Shown one piece after another: positions 36,805 through 47,300 of a stretch of 64,000 nucleotides of DNA. The stretch's first letter is position 1. Each line of letters opens with the position of its first letter. The stretch is from contig JAGWBR010000018.1 of assembly GCA_021295785.1 (NCBI GenBank), forward strand, positions 34,725 to 98,724. Reading direction: 5' to 3'. The notes under the pieces were generated by a model. The model saw only the letters and a program-made list of their open reading frames with translations. It was not told the DNA's origin and did no database searches. The DNA comes from Gemmatimonadota bacterium (lineage in GTDB: Bacteria; Gemmatimonadota; Gemmatimonadetes; Palauibacterales; Palauibacteraceae). The translations under genes were made by a program, and so were the position numbers.

Positions 36805-38159
36805 CCTCCCCGAAGGCGGTTCGACTGGCGCCCGGGCAGCAGCTTGGCTCGGGCGCCATCTTCAAGTTTTGGTTCCCACTCGCCGCCACATGGGTCATGA
36901 TGGCGGCGGAGGGGCCGTATGTGGCGGCGGTGGTGGCGCGGTTGCCCGATCCGTCGGCGGGACTGGCGGCCTACGGCGTTGCGCTGGCCGTTGCCATCCT
37001 GGTCGAAGCCCCGGTGATGATGTTGCTCAGCGCATCCAACGCACTCGTCACCGATGCCCCCTCTTACCGGCGTCTCAGGAGTTTTGTTCATCTCCTTGCC
37101 GTGGGTTGCACCGGCCTGTTGGCAGTGACGCTTGTTCCGGCGGGGCACGATTTCCTTATCCGGCGCATGCTGAATCTGCCCGACCAGATCGCGGGCATGA
37201 CCTACACCGCGCTCTGGTGCTTCCTGCCCTGGCCGGCAGCAATCGGATACCGGCGTTTTTGGCAGGGAGTCCTGATTCGTTCGGGACAGACCCGTCTCGT
37301 TACCGCCGGAACCGTGGTTCGGCTCGCAGCCACCACGGTAGCCGCTATCGGCTTCGCGGTTCTGACCGACCTGCACGGTCCCGCCGTGGGGGCGGCGGCC
37401 CTTTCGACGGGAGTGGTGGTCGAGGCCGTGGCGGCGCGCTGGATGGCGCGCTCCAGCATCGCCGCGCTCGACGACGGGCCCGGTTTGCCGGAGCCCCCGG
37501 AAACCGCCCGGTCGCCGGGCGAAGAACTGACCTGGGGGCGGATCACCGGGTTCTATGTGCCGCTGGCGATGACTTCGCTCGTGGGAATCGCCATGCAGCC
37601 GCTATTGACCTTCTTCATGGCCCGCGGCAACAGCCCGGTTGAGTCGCTTGCGGTATTCCCGGTGGTGATGGGCGCGGCGTTCATCTTCCGTTCGATCGGA
37701 ATCAGCTACCAGGACGCGGTAATCTCGCTGTCCGGCAAGCACAACCAGCATGTCGGGGCGCTGGCCCGGTTCGGCCTGGGACTGGGACTGACCTTGACCG
37801 CGGGATTCATGACGCTGGCCTGGACCCCGCTGGCGCACGCCTGGTTCGGAGGGCTGGCGGGGCTCGAAAGCGAACTGACTCCCTTTGCAATCACTGCCGC
37901 CGGCGCCATGGCGGTGATGCCGCTGTTCGGAGTATGGCTGTCGTTTCAGCGCGGCATTCTGATCGGGGCGAGGCGGACAAGACCAATCGTCGTTTCGTCG
38001 GTCGTTGAGATGTTGACCTTGGCGGTGATGTTTCCCGTCCTTGGAATCTGGGCGGGGTGGGCGGGGGCCACGGCGGCGGCGACGGCGTTGCTTGTGGCAA
38101 GGGTTGCGGCCAATATCTGGCTTGCCCGCCCAGTTGCGCGCAGCCTGCGGCCGCGCTAA
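36801..38159 (+). CDS. Multidrug/lipid flippase-type membrane transporter (MATE / ANKH-like)
   Basis: About 452 residues, 12 or so hydrophobic helices. It begins FKFWFPLAATWVMMAAEGPYVAAVVA and has repeated long TM segments with Pro-Leu breaks, the MATE/MVF superfamily layout; the closest recall is the progressive-ankylosis (ANKH)-like bacterial group. The substrate is unknown. There is no ATG, GTG or TTG ahead of the first helix in this frame: the likely start is CTG 36801, overlapping the AKR stop in a CTGA like a coupled ATGA, so translation is probably tied to the AKR gene. Confidence 0.75.
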   Translation: MTSPKAVRLAPGQQLGSGAIFKFWFPLAATWVMMAAEGPYVAAVVARLPDPSAGLAAYGVALAVAILVEAPVMMLLSASNALVTDAPSYRRLRSFVHLLAVGCTGLLAVTLVPAGHDFLIRRMLNLPDQIAGMTYTALWCFLPWPAAIGYRRFWQGVLIRSGQTRLVTAGTVVRLAATTVAAIGFAVLTDLHGPAVGAAALSTGVVVEAVAARWMARSSIAALDDGPGLPEPPETARSPGEELTWGRITGFYVPLAMTSLVGIAMQPLLTFFMARGNSPVESLAVFPVVMGAAFIFRSIGISYQDAVISLSGKHNQHVGALARFGLGLGLTLTAGFMTLAWTPLAHAWFGGLAGLESELTPFAITAAGAMAVMPLFGVWLSFQRGILIGARRTRPIVVSSVVEMLTLAVMFPVLGIWAGWAGATAAATALLVARVAANIWLARPVARSLRPR

Positions 38160-38226
38160 TAACGGGGGCGAGAGCCTCCGCAACCGGGGCGGACCAGCCA
38201 ACAGTGGGAATACGGGACAGGCGCAC

Positions 38227-38724
38227 GTGAAGACACTCCTACTACTGCGACATGCGAAGTCATCTTGGGATTATCCGGAACTGGACGATCACGACCGGCC
38301 CCTGGCACCGCGCGGGTTCACGGACGCCCCCCGGATGGGGCGTCTTCTGGGTATTGAAGACCTCGAACCCGATTTGATCCTGACTTCGGACGCGGTCCGT
38401 GCCCGGGGTACGGCCCAGCAGGTGTGGGAGGAGCTGGGTGGCGACGCCGACGTGGTGATCTTGCCTGACCTTTACCACGGCGACGTGCCGTCCTACATCG
38501 CGGCAATCGCGGAACACGGGGGCGAAACCGAGCGCCTCCTGGTCGTCGGCCATAACCCCGGCATCTCCGAGCTGGTGATGGAACTGACAGGGCGCCACGA
38601 ATTGCTGCCCACGGCCGGGCTGGCCTGCGTGGAGCTTGACGTGGAAGAGTGGCACGACGTTGAGACTTCCCCGCCGGGGCACCTTGAAGCGCTGTGGCGC
38701 CCCAAGGAGCTCCCGCCGGAGTAG
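38227..38724 (+). CDS. SixA-type phosphohistidine phosphatase
   Basis: A 165-residue histidine phosphatase. The phosphate-accepting motif is LLRHAKSSW (RHA in place of RHG, as in SixA), with the partner Arg in SDAVRARGTAQ, and the second His in VVGHNPGISEL. SixA removes phosphate from His on phosphorelay or PTS proteins. GTG start at 38227. It is followed closely by the convergent VPS10-like gene 2 (9 bases). Confidence 0.9.
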   Translation: MKTLLLLRHAKSSWDYPELDDHDRPLAPRGFTDAPRMGRLLGIEDLEPDLILTSDAVRARGTAQQVWEELGGDADVVILPDLYHGDVPSYIAAIAEHGGETERLLVVGHNPGISELVMELTGRHELLPTAGLACVELDVEEWHDVETSPPGHLEALWRPKELPPE

Positions 38725-38733
38725 ATCTCCCAG

Positions 38734-41700
38734 TCAGACGTCGGGGTCGTAGCCCGGGGCCGCGATTACCTCCAGCACCTTCTCAAACCGTTGTCCCAGG
38801 GCCTCCACTACCACCGTGTAGGTGCCCGGCTCAACCTGACCCTGCCCCCCGGAACCCCTGCCGAAGCCGCCCGGCGGCGGCATTCCACGGTCCCTGAGTG
38901 CCTGGTTGAAGGCCCGGTTCACCGCAATGAAGCTGGAACCGCCGGCCCCTGCTGCCCTGCCGGGCCGGGGTCGCGCCGTCGGTCGGGTACCGGAGGTAGC
39001 GCGTGCGGAATAGGACTCTCCGGGGCGCTCCTGAAACTCGCGTTCGCCCGTGGGCGCCGCAACACCCGACACGGTTTCGGACACCGATCTCCGCGGGCCC
39101 GAGGCCAGCCGTTCCCGCGCCCGTTCAACATGTTCCTCGTCCATCCCTTCGCGGACCAGCGAATCGGCGATCGCGGTCAACGCCTCCGCCCTCCGGGCCT
39201 GGTCGGCGCGTTCCGAGGGCGACAGTGGTTCCGGGACCGCGATCGGTGAAAGCCCCCAGTACAGTTGGTGCAGGCCGTCCGAGACCGGCCCCGTGACCAC
39301 CTGCACTGTGTCGCCGGATTCATTCAGCACGGCCATTTCGAGGCGCGGAATCGACCGGGGCGGCGCCTCGCCGCCGGCGGCCTCGGCCGAGTCGCGCGCC
39401 GCTTCCCAGACACTCCTTATCGAGTCGCGCAGCTCGTCGGCCGCGTCTGCGCTCAGGTAGTAAGACAACAGCGCCCCGGAGGGGGGACTCGGCGCGGAGA
39501 ACCACCCCTGCCCCGTCGACTCGCCACCGACGAACGGGCTGCCGAACTGGAGCGCCGGCGGCGAATCGAACACCATGATGTCGGACTCTTCCCGACCGGC
39601 CACCCCCTCCAGGGCCGCAATGTTAACGATCCACACCGAGCGACCGTGCGTGCCCGCGATCAACTCCCGGTCGCGCGGGTGGATCTTGAGGTCGTGCACC
39701 GGCACGGTCGGCATGCCCTCCATGAACTTCCTCCAGGACTCGCCCCGGTTGAGCGAGGCGTACACACCAACATCGGTGCCCACGAAAAGAAGCGATTCGT
39801 TGTGCGGATCTTCCCGGATCACATGTACGAAATCGGGTCCGTCGGAAGGCAGGTTGCCCGAAATGTCGCGGAACGTGGCGCCCCCGTCATCGGTCACCTG
39901 CACATAGGGGTTGAAGTCTCCGGTCCTGTGCCCGTCGAAGGAGACATGGAACCTGTCGGGCTCGTGCCGCGAAGGTTCGATTCTGCTGACCCAAGTCCCT
40001 TCCGGCACTCCCGGGAAGCGGTCGGTCAGCTCCTCCCACTGGTCGCCGCCGCTCTCTGTCATCCACACCCGGCCGTCGTCGGTCCCCGCGTACAGCGTGC
40101 CCGGGTCATGCGGCGACTCGGCCAGCGCCGTGAGGGTGGCATGGAGTTCGGCCCCGGTTACATCGGGCGTAATCCCGCCCGTTTCGGAGCTGCTGATTCT
40201 GATCTTCTCTTCATCCGCATGGCTCAGGTCGGGCGAAATCGGGTACATGTCGTCGCCCCAGTCGTCCGACTTCAGCACCTTGTTGGCACCAACGTAGAAG
40301 ACGGCCCGGTCATGGACCGACTGAACCAGGGGTGTGTTCCAGTTGTAGCGCAGGTCCGACACGGACGCGGAATCGGACGTAATCTGTTGTTTCAGCTCCT
40401 CGATACGGGCTCGCCGCTCCGGGGCGGACAGCCCTTCTCCACCGCTCCCCTCTTCAAGCAATGCGAGCTCGTCGCGCAGGTCTTTGGTGAACGACCGCCA
40501 ATCGGGTTTCCCGAGCCACTGCCGCTCGCCGGTCGCGACGTTGATTCGCGCAACGTTGCCGCCCTGCGACTCGGCCCACATCAGGTCAGGGTCGGTCATG
40601 TCCTGCGGTGCGTAGAAACCGTCACCGCCGTTTACCGTGGCCCAGTGGTGGTTGGTGATCGCGCCCCGGCGCAAACGACTGGGACCGCACCACGTACCGT
40701 TGTCCTGGAGCCCGCCGCAGACCCGGTAGGGTATGTCCATGTTGTACGAGATGGCGTAAAACTGGCCCAGATCGATCGAGTTGGGGAATTCCCAGTTCCC
40801 TCCACCGTCCCACGTCACGCCCACGCCCCCGTCGTTTCCGACCACGATGTGACTGGGGTCCGTTGGGTCCCACCACAGGGCGTGATGGTCCACGTGCAGC
40901 CCTATCGTAGTCTGCCCCACCGTGCGGCCGCCGTCGCGCGACAGCCTGACCGGCGTGGACGACCAGATCACTTCGTCCGGATCCGACGGGTTCACGCGAA
41001 CCTGCGAATAGTAGAACGGCCTGGTGTTGTTGCCGTTCATCCAGGTCCAGGTGCGGCCCCCGTCGCCGGACCGGTAGAGGCCCGACCCGCGCATGCCGTC
41101 GCCCGGATCGGCGTCGGTCTCGGCGTCATCCTCGTCGTCATTCTCGTCTTCGCCAGTTTCGGCGGAACGGGCCTCGACAATCGCGTACATGATGTCGGGG
41201 TCGGAATGCGCGATCGCCAAGCCGATCCGCCCCTTTTCGGTCGACGGAAATCCGCCCCCGGTCACCTCGGTCCAGGTGTTACCGCCGTCCGTGGATTTCC
41301 ACAGGGCGCTGCCCGGCCCGCCGCTCTGCAGGAAATACGGCCCCCGGACCCGCTCCCAGCTGCTCGCGAACAGGATGCGGGGGTCCTCGGGATGCATGAC
41401 CAGGTCCACGAATCCGGCCTTGTCCGACACGCGGTGAACCAGCTCCCACGTCTCGCCCCCGTCGCGTGTGCGGTAGAGGCCGCGCTCGGGGTTCGAGTTC
41501 CAGATGGCGCCGAGGGCCGCGACGTACGCGATGTCGGGGTCCGTGGGGTGGGTCACGATACGCCCTATGGTCTGGGTTTCCTCAAGCCCCTTGAGTTCCC
41601 AGGTCACGCCGCCGTCCTCGGACTTGTAGACCCCCCTGCCCGGAGAAATCGAATTGCGCGAGTCTTCTTCGCCGGTTCCCGCCCACACGATTGAAGTGTC

Positions 41701-42114
41701 GGCCAGCGAAACGGCCAGATCGCCCATCGCCGCGACCCGTTCGGCGTCGAAGAGCGAGCGAAAAGTGACCCCGCCGTTGCTCGACTTCCACACGCCGCCC
41801 GCGGCGGCCGCGACATAGAAAACCCGGGTCCCCGGGATTCCCTCGACATCGGTCACGCGCCCCGACATGTTGGCGGGGCCGATCGGCCTCCATCTGAAGT
41901 CTTCAAAGAACTCGTCGTCGGGCCAGGCGGCCGGCGGCTCTTCTTGTGCTTCTTCGGCCCCGGCGGGGTCGGCACGGTCCGGGTCTTCCTGGGCCGCTAC
42001 CGGCGCGGCCGCCAACGACACGCCGGCGGTGAACAGCCACGCCACAAGAGTCCGGCCGGCCGGGAAGCCGGTTGAGGGTCGGCGCGGTTCGGTGAGATCA
42101 TCAGTATTGTTCAT
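38734..42114 (-). CDS. VPS10/BNR-type secreted beta-propeller protein 2
   Basis: A 1126-residue paralogue of the protein at 32429-35740, in opposite direction. Signal peptide from ATG 42114 (MNNTDD..., AWLFTAGVSLAAAPVAAQ), then Asp-box repeats (SSNGGVTF, SEDGGVTWEL, TRDGGETWEL, STDGGNTWTE, SGDGGRTWTW), an acidic insert (DENDDEDDAETDADPGD) and a C-terminal beta part. The tail (about 1020-1100) is Gly/Pro/Arg-rich. The open frame continues to 43452 but that part overlaps the AI-2E permease and is noise. Function unknown. Confidence 0.88.
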   Translation of the reverse strand: MNNTDDLTEPRRPSTGFPAGRTLVAWLFTAGVSLAAAPVAAQEDPDRADPAGAEEAQEEPPAAWPDDEFFEDFRWRPIGPANMSGRVTDVEGIPGTRVFYVAAAAGGVWKSSNGGVTFRSLFDAERVAAMGDLAVSLADTSIVWAGTGEEDSRNSISPGRGVYKSEDGGVTWELKGLEETQTIGRIVTHPTDPDIAYVAALGAIWNSNPERGLYRTRDGGETWELVHRVSDKAGFVDLVMHPEDPRILFASSWERVRGPYFLQSGGPGSALWKSTDGGNTWTEVTGGGFPSTEKGRIGLAIAHSDPDIMYAIVEARSAETGEDENDDEDDAETDADPGDGMRGSGLYRSGDGGRTWTWMNGNNTRPFYYSQVRVNPSDPDEVIWSSTPVRLSRDGGRTVGQTTIGLHVDHHALWWDPTDPSHIVVGNDGGVGVTWDGGGNWEFPNSIDLGQFYAISYNMDIPYRVCGGLQDNGTWCGPSRLRRGAITNHHWATVNGGDGFYAPQDMTDPDLMWAESQGGNVARINVATGERQWLGKPDWRSFTKDLRDELALLEEGSGGEGLSAPERRARIEELKQQITSDSASVSDLRYNWNTPLVQSVHDRAVFYVGANKVLKSDDWGDDMYPISPDLSHADEEKIRISSSETGGITPDVTGAELHATLTALAESPHDPGTLYAGTDDGRVWMTESGGDQWEELTDRFPGVPEGTWVSRIEPSRHEPDRFHVSFDGHRTGDFNPYVQVTDDGGATFRDISGNLPSDGPDFVHVIREDPHNESLLFVGTDVGVYASLNRGESWRKFMEGMPTVPVHDLKIHPRDRELIAGTHGRSVWIVNIAALEGVAGREESDIMVFDSPPALQFGSPFVGGESTGQGWFSAPSPPSGALLSYYLSADAADELRDSIRSVWEAARDSAEAAGGEAPPRSIPRLEMAVLNESGDTVQVVTGPVSDGLHQLYWGLSPIAVPEPLSPSERADQARRAEALTAIADSLVREGMDEEHVERARERLASGPRRSVSETVSGVAAPTGEREFQERPGESYSARATSGTRPTARPRPGRAAGAGGSSFIAVNRAFNQALRDRGMPPPGGFGRGSGGQGQVEPGTYTVVVEALGQRFEKVLEVIAAPGYDPDV

Positions 42115-42176
42115 GCAGCTCGCGAGTTTGTTGATTGCGCGGAGAGGATGGTCCATTTGATCCGTATTAACTCGTT

Positions 42177-43394
42177 TCAGTTCGTTTCGGTTTCGTGCGG
42201 TGGTTCGCCAGGGGATTCCCCGACCGGCCCGGCCGCGGTTTCCCGTGCGGCCTCGGTGTCTGGCCGGGCCGGAGGGGCGTGTGCAGCCGGCGGGGTGTTC
42301 GTGCGCGCCTTGGGAAGCAGGTCGGAAAACACTTCGCCGTAGAGCTCCCACACCGTGGAAAACAGCGCCGCGATGATGGGGCCGATCAGCAGACCGGCGG
42401 TGCCGAAAAGGAGCAGGCCGCCCAGGGTGCCGAGCATCACCATCAGGTCGGACATCTTCGTGTCCCGCCCGACCAGGAACGGCCGCAGCAGGTTGTCGAC
42501 GGTCCCGACCACCGCCCCGCACCACAGCGCGAGCAGCACGGCAGGCGTCGTCTGGCCGGTTACGGCAAGGTAGATGCAGGCAGGTACCCAGACCAGCGCG
42601 GTCCCGATGCCGGGGACCATTGAAAGGACCAGCATCACGGCTCCCCAGAAAACCGCCGACGGGATGCCCGCGACCCAAAACCCCAGCCCGGCAAGTCCCC
42701 CCTGGACGACGCCGATCAGCAGCGTGCCCTTCAACATCGCGCGGGTGACCGACGCAAAGTGGTCCAGCAGCCGGCGCTCGTCCTCTTCGTCCAGAGGCAT
42801 GTAGTAAAGGAGCCGTCTGGTCAGGGAACTCCCGTCGCGCAGAAAAAAGAACAGCGCGTACAGCATCACGAACGACAACAGCAGCAGGTTGATGGCCCCC
42901 CGCGTTACACCGGCCAGACCCGCCACGACCCAGCCCCCGACAGCCGAGGCCGCCTGACCGACCTTCTCGGCGGCCCAGACCCTCACTTCGGGAAGATCTT
43001 CGGCAAAAGGCAGGGCCGCGATCCGGCGGTCGAGCCACCCGGGCTCGGAGATGGCCTGCTGCACGGCATCGGCGGCCGGACCGGCTCCCTGAGCCACCTG
43101 GAACGCCTGGGCGGCCACAATTGCCAAGAACCCGGCGGCGGGCACCAGGATCACTACAACGGCCAGGAGAAGCACCACTCCGGCGGCCAGGTTGCGGCGG
43201 CCCCCCATCCATGCCGTGACCCGCCTGTAGGCCGGGTGCAGCACCGCGGCGGACATCGCCGCCAAGAGCAGCGCCGTGATGAAGGGGCGGATCATCGCCA
43301 CGAACAAGAGCGAGATGCCGACCACCAGGCACAACAGGAACAGCGCGCTGAACCGGTCCCGGTTCAGGCCCGTACCCGCGCGCGCACCGCTCAC
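42177..43394 (-). CDS. AI-2E family permease (PerM/UPF0118)
   Basis: A 405-residue integral membrane protein with seven or eight helices, including the conserved GLGFWVAGIPSAVFWG, PGIGTALVWVP and LLFGTAGLLIGPIIAALF stretches of the AI-2 exporter superfamily. These proteins export small molecules or act as Na+/H+ antiporters; the substrate is not visible. The C-terminal 40 residues are Pro/Ala/Glu-rich and cytoplasmic. Its start (43394) overlaps the TorD gene stop by 4 bases. Confidence 0.92.
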   Translation of the reverse strand: MSGARAGTGLNRDRFSALFLLCLVVGISLLFVAMIRPFITALLLAAMSAAVLHPAYRRVTAWMGGRRNLAAGVVLLLAVVVILVPAAGFLAIVAAQAFQVAQGAGPAADAVQQAISEPGWLDRRIAALPFAEDLPEVRVWAAEKVGQAASAVGGWVVAGLAGVTRGAINLLLLSFVMLYALFFFLRDGSSLTRRLLYYMPLDEEDERRLLDHFASVTRAMLKGTLLIGVVQGGLAGLGFWVAGIPSAVFWGAVMLVLSMVPGIGTALVWVPACIYLAVTGQTTPAVLLALWCGAVVGTVDNLLRPFLVGRDTKMSDLMVMLGTLGGLLLFGTAGLLIGPIIAALFSTVWELYGEVFSDLLPKARTNTPPAAHAPPARPDTEAARETAAGPVGESPGEPPHETETN

Positions 43395-44314
43395 GGGGCG
43401 AACTCTCCGAGGTCCATTTCAGGGTCCTTGCCCTGGCCGATGCGCCCCGCAAGCCGTATCAGGGTCAGTTGGGTGTTGGTTGCCCGTTCCTGCCAGAATC
43501 TGCCCACGCTCCCGAATCCCTTCCCTTCGATCTTGTACCGTTCCTTCCAGTAACCCCCTTCGCCGGCCAGCCACATCATGGTCTCATGCGGACCCTGGGC
43601 GAGCATGGCCTTCAGGATGAACTCCCGCTCTCCGATCCGGAGGCCCAGACGCAGGGTGCGGGCAGCCCGGGACAGGTCGCCGCGCGACAGGACCATCCCC
43701 GACCTGACCGGCGCCAACAGTGCCCGAAAAAAGGCCTCGGCACCGGCTTCGGGTCCCGGCATCGGCTCTGACTCCCGCAGGGCCGTCGGAAGATCGGGGA
43801 GCTCGCCTGTTTCTCGAATCTCCCGAACCAGCGTAGCCCGGAGTCCCAGTGCCCAGCGGCTGTAGAACGGCATCCCGCTGCGTTCGACGCGCAGGGAAAA
43901 CGGCAACATCCACGATGCCATGTGCTCCCACAACAGGCCGCGCAGCATGTTGGGCCGCGCCGCCGCCGGGATCGCCTGGCCGATCGTGCCGTCCCCCAGG
44001 GCCAACTGGGCGCAGGCCTCCAGCAGGGTCGCCGCGTGGTCCGGTTCCACGGGGGGCTCGAGGCCCGCCGTCCGCCAAAAACCCGCCATTCGGTCGCAGG
44101 CGTCTCCGCCCAGTTTGCCCTCATGGCCCAGGTACACCGCCCCGTAGGGATGGACCTCCATGACGAAGGCCTCGGTGTGGTCGGCGCGGGTCGGCAGCGG
44201 CCCCATCTCCAGCGCTCGTGCCACGGGTTCCTGCCGGGGGCTCGGGGCCGCAATGAGCACCGAAAGCGCCCGGAACAGGTCGCCGTAGATACTGCCGGGG
44301 ACTGCGACCGTCAT
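43391..44314 (-). CDS. TorD-family molybdoenzyme chaperone
   Basis: A 307-residue all-helical protein with the TorD/DmsD pattern (SIYGDLFRALSVL, YLGHEGKLGGDACDRMAGFWRTAGLEP, DHAATLLEACAQLAL) in residues 5-150. Such chaperones bind and protect the molybdopterin subunit before cofactor insertion. The C-terminal 150 residues are extra and probably partner-specific. ATG 44314 overlaps the oxidoreductase stop by 4 bases (ATGA), so both are made together. The large neighbour is the obvious client. Confidence 0.88.
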   Translation of the reverse strand: MTVAVPGSIYGDLFRALSVLIAAPSPRQEPVARALEMGPLPTRADHTEAFVMEVHPYGAVYLGHEGKLGGDACDRMAGFWRTAGLEPPVEPDHAATLLEACAQLALGDGTIGQAIPAAARPNMLRGLLWEHMASWMLPFSLRVERSGMPFYSRWALGLRATLVREIRETGELPDLPTALRESEPMPGPEAGAEAFFRALLAPVRSGMVLSRGDLSRAARTLRLGLRIGEREFILKAMLAQGPHETMMWLAGEGGYWKERYKIEGKGFGSVGRFWQERATNTQLTLIRLAGRIGQGKDPEMDLGEFAP

Positions 44315-47300
44315 CTGGTTCCGTTCCGGTCGGCGGGGAGCCTGTACGCACTTTCCACCGGTCGCACGGGCCTGATCAACCAGTGCGGACGCCGCGTGCC
44401 GTCCGGCGAGTGCTGCCCGGCCCCCCTGGTGCGCGCCATCCACTCGCAAAACACTCTGCGCGATGCCTCCGCGTCAACGCTGATGTCGCCGGCCCGGTCG
44501 CCACGGCCAGCCTTGGTGACCCGCACGGCCTGATGCCAGCAGTGCATCCCCGAGATCGGGTCCGGATGAACCGGGAAGGTCAGGTTCTGGTGCACGCCAA
44601 CATCCCGCCACCAGATTCGCGACGTGTCCGGGTCGGACGAATCCCACGGCCCGCCGCCCTTCTCGCGAGACAGCGACCACCTCGCTTTGTCCCGCCGCAG
44701 CGAAGCCTCGGCAGTCAGCGCGCCCCGGCCCGGACCGCCGGCCAGCTTCCACCGGCCCATGTGGTGGCTGCATGCCACCACCCCAGGCTTGATGCCCTCG
44801 GTCACCCAGGCCTTGAGCACGAAATGGCCGATCTCGGTCTCCACGCGGACCAGGTCTCCGGTCCTCACCCCCAGCGGCCCGGCGTCGCGCGGGTGGAGCC
44901 AGAGGGGATTCGTGTGGGCGATCTCGTCGAGCCACTTGGAGTTGGCCGAGCGGGTGTGGATCTGCACGGGAAGCCGAAAGGTCGAAATCAGGCACTTCTG
45001 GTCCGGTTCCATGGCCCCCGGGTGCACGTGGCTGCGGATGTAACCGGGAAGTGCGTGTTCCGGCCAGCCCCACGCCGCCAGAGTGGGCGAATAGAACTCC
45101 AGTTTTCCGCTGGGTGTCGGGAAGCCCCGCTTGACCACCCCGTCGATCACCACCCCGACGGGCCTGCGCCCGTCCTCGTCCGCATCAGGCATGCCCACCG
45201 GTACCATGTTGAGCGCGGCGGGGGCGGGGGCGGCGGTGTACACCCTCCCGAATTCGTCAACGCTCACGTCGGCAAGCTCGGGCTCTGGTACATCCTGCGC
45301 GTAGAGGGGTCCCACGCCGCGTTTGATCTCGAAGGCTCCGTAGCGCCTCATGTATTCCAGAGGCGAAAGGTCCTCGGCGGCGGCGCGGTCGGCCAGTCCC
45401 GGCACCGAGTTTTCGAACATCCACTTGTAGTATTCGTCGGCGGTGAGGCGGGACCCGGGGCGTTCTTCCGATTCCACAAACTGCCTTATCCCCAAGTCAC
45501 CGGTCGGGTCGATTCGCCACGACAGCTCCAGCCAGAACTCGTTTTCCTCCCAGACCTCCCCAGGGTTGGTGTGGCGGGAATCGCCCGTTTCCTGGCCCAG
45601 GCGCTGGCGCGCGGCCCGCAGCACCGGCTGCCGGAACCCGATCCACTGCCCGTCGTGCGTCTCGTATGAATGCACGTCGTGCCGCTCGGGTCCGTGGCCC
45701 ATCGGCAGCACGTAGTCCGCGAAATACGCCGTTTCGTTCCAGGTCGGCGTCAGGGCAACGTGCAGCCCGACCTTGTCCGGGTCCGTGAGCGCTTCTATCC
45801 ACTGAAACCCGTCCGGGTTGGTCCACACCGGGTTATATACGCGCGTGAAATACACGTCCAGTCGCCCACGCCCCTCGTTCAGAAAATGCGGCAGCAGGTA
45901 AGATGTTTCGTACATGGTGAGCGGGAATTCGCGCGGCCAGGTCAGTTCGTTCCAGTGCTCGGGGTGGCGCGGCAGCCGGATCGGGCGCGGCACGAACTTG
46001 TTCCAGGCCGATGGATAGGTCCCCCCGGGCACCGCGATCGACCCGGTAAGGGCGTTGAGGAAGAACAGCGTGCGGGCCACCTGCCATCCGCCCTCGTTGC
46101 CGGACGCGGCGCTGCGCCAGGTGTGGGTTGACAGGCGCGACCCGGCCCTGGCAATCATGTCCGCCGCCTCGGCCAGTCGCCGCGCGCTGACGCCGGATTC
46201 TCTTTCGGCCCACGCGAACGTGCAGTGAGCGTAGAGCCCTTTCAAATGGTGCTCGAAGGCGGCGAACTCCCTCGGTGAATCGGGATGCTCGGCGGCCAGA
46301 TACTGCTCCCAGTTGAACCACTTCCGCACGAAGTCCCGGTCCCAGGAACCGGTCTGGAGCAGGTGGTTCACGAAGGAGAGCAGGACTGCCGCCTCCGAAC
46401 CCGGCTGGGTCGCCAGCCACTGATCGGCGTGGGTGGCGGTGTTTGAAAGCCGGGTGTCCATTACGATGAGTTTCGCGCCGCGTTTGACGCCGTCCATGAT
46501 GCGCTGGGCGTGCGGGTTGAAGTAGTGGCCCGCTTCCAGATGAGAGCTGACCAGGAGAATGGCGGCGGCGTTGGCATGGTCGGGGCTCGGACGGTCCATG
46601 CCCATCCAGAACTGGTATCCGGCACGTGCGCCCGAGGAGCAGATATTGGTGTGGGAGTTGTGTCCGTCCACTCCCCATGCCGCCATGATCCTCTCGGTGA
46701 AACCGTCCTCTCCCGGACGCCCCACATGGTACATCACTTCGTCTCGCCGGTCTTCCCTGATGGCCGTGGCGATGCGCCCGGCGATGTCGGTCAGGGCGTC
46801 CTCCCACGCAACGCGTTCCCACTTCCCCTCCCCTCGCTCTCCCGCCCGTTTGAGCGGATGGAGAACACGGTCGGGATCCACCACCTGGTTGAGCGTGGCG
46901 GGTCCCTTGGCGCAGTTGCGACCCCGCGATCCGGGATGCTCTGGGTTCCCCTCGAATTTCTTGATTTGCAGAGTACCGCGGTCTACGTAGGCAAGCAGAC
47001 CGCACGCCGACTCGCAGTTGAAACAGGTCGTGGGCACGAGCATGTAGCTGTGCTCCCGGCGCTCGGGCCAGCAGCGCGAGTCCAGCTCGGTCCAGTTGTC
47101 CCAGCGTTCTTTCGGGGGAAATGCGGCCAGGTGGTTGCGGCTGGGGCCCGGATAGAACGTCTCGCCCCTGGATTCGGTGGCCTGGCGCGCCGCGCTCACC
47201 CTCTCGGCTGCTTTCGCCGCCCAGTCGCTCAAACCGGTCCCCCGCCTGCAGCCGCGCGCAGTTTCACACCCGCCGCTGCCGTGTTCACGCTGCTCACGCC

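Noticed and set aside
39265..41694. Open frame of 809 codons antisense to VPS10-like gene 2
   Set aside because: Same reason: no recognisable fold, composition of a codon-bias shadow, and the minus frame has repeated Asp-box motifs.
42115..43452. N-terminal extension of VPS10-like gene 2 (frame open to 43452)
   Set aside because: It overlaps the AI-2E permease fully and has no similarity; a signal peptide begins at ATG 42114.
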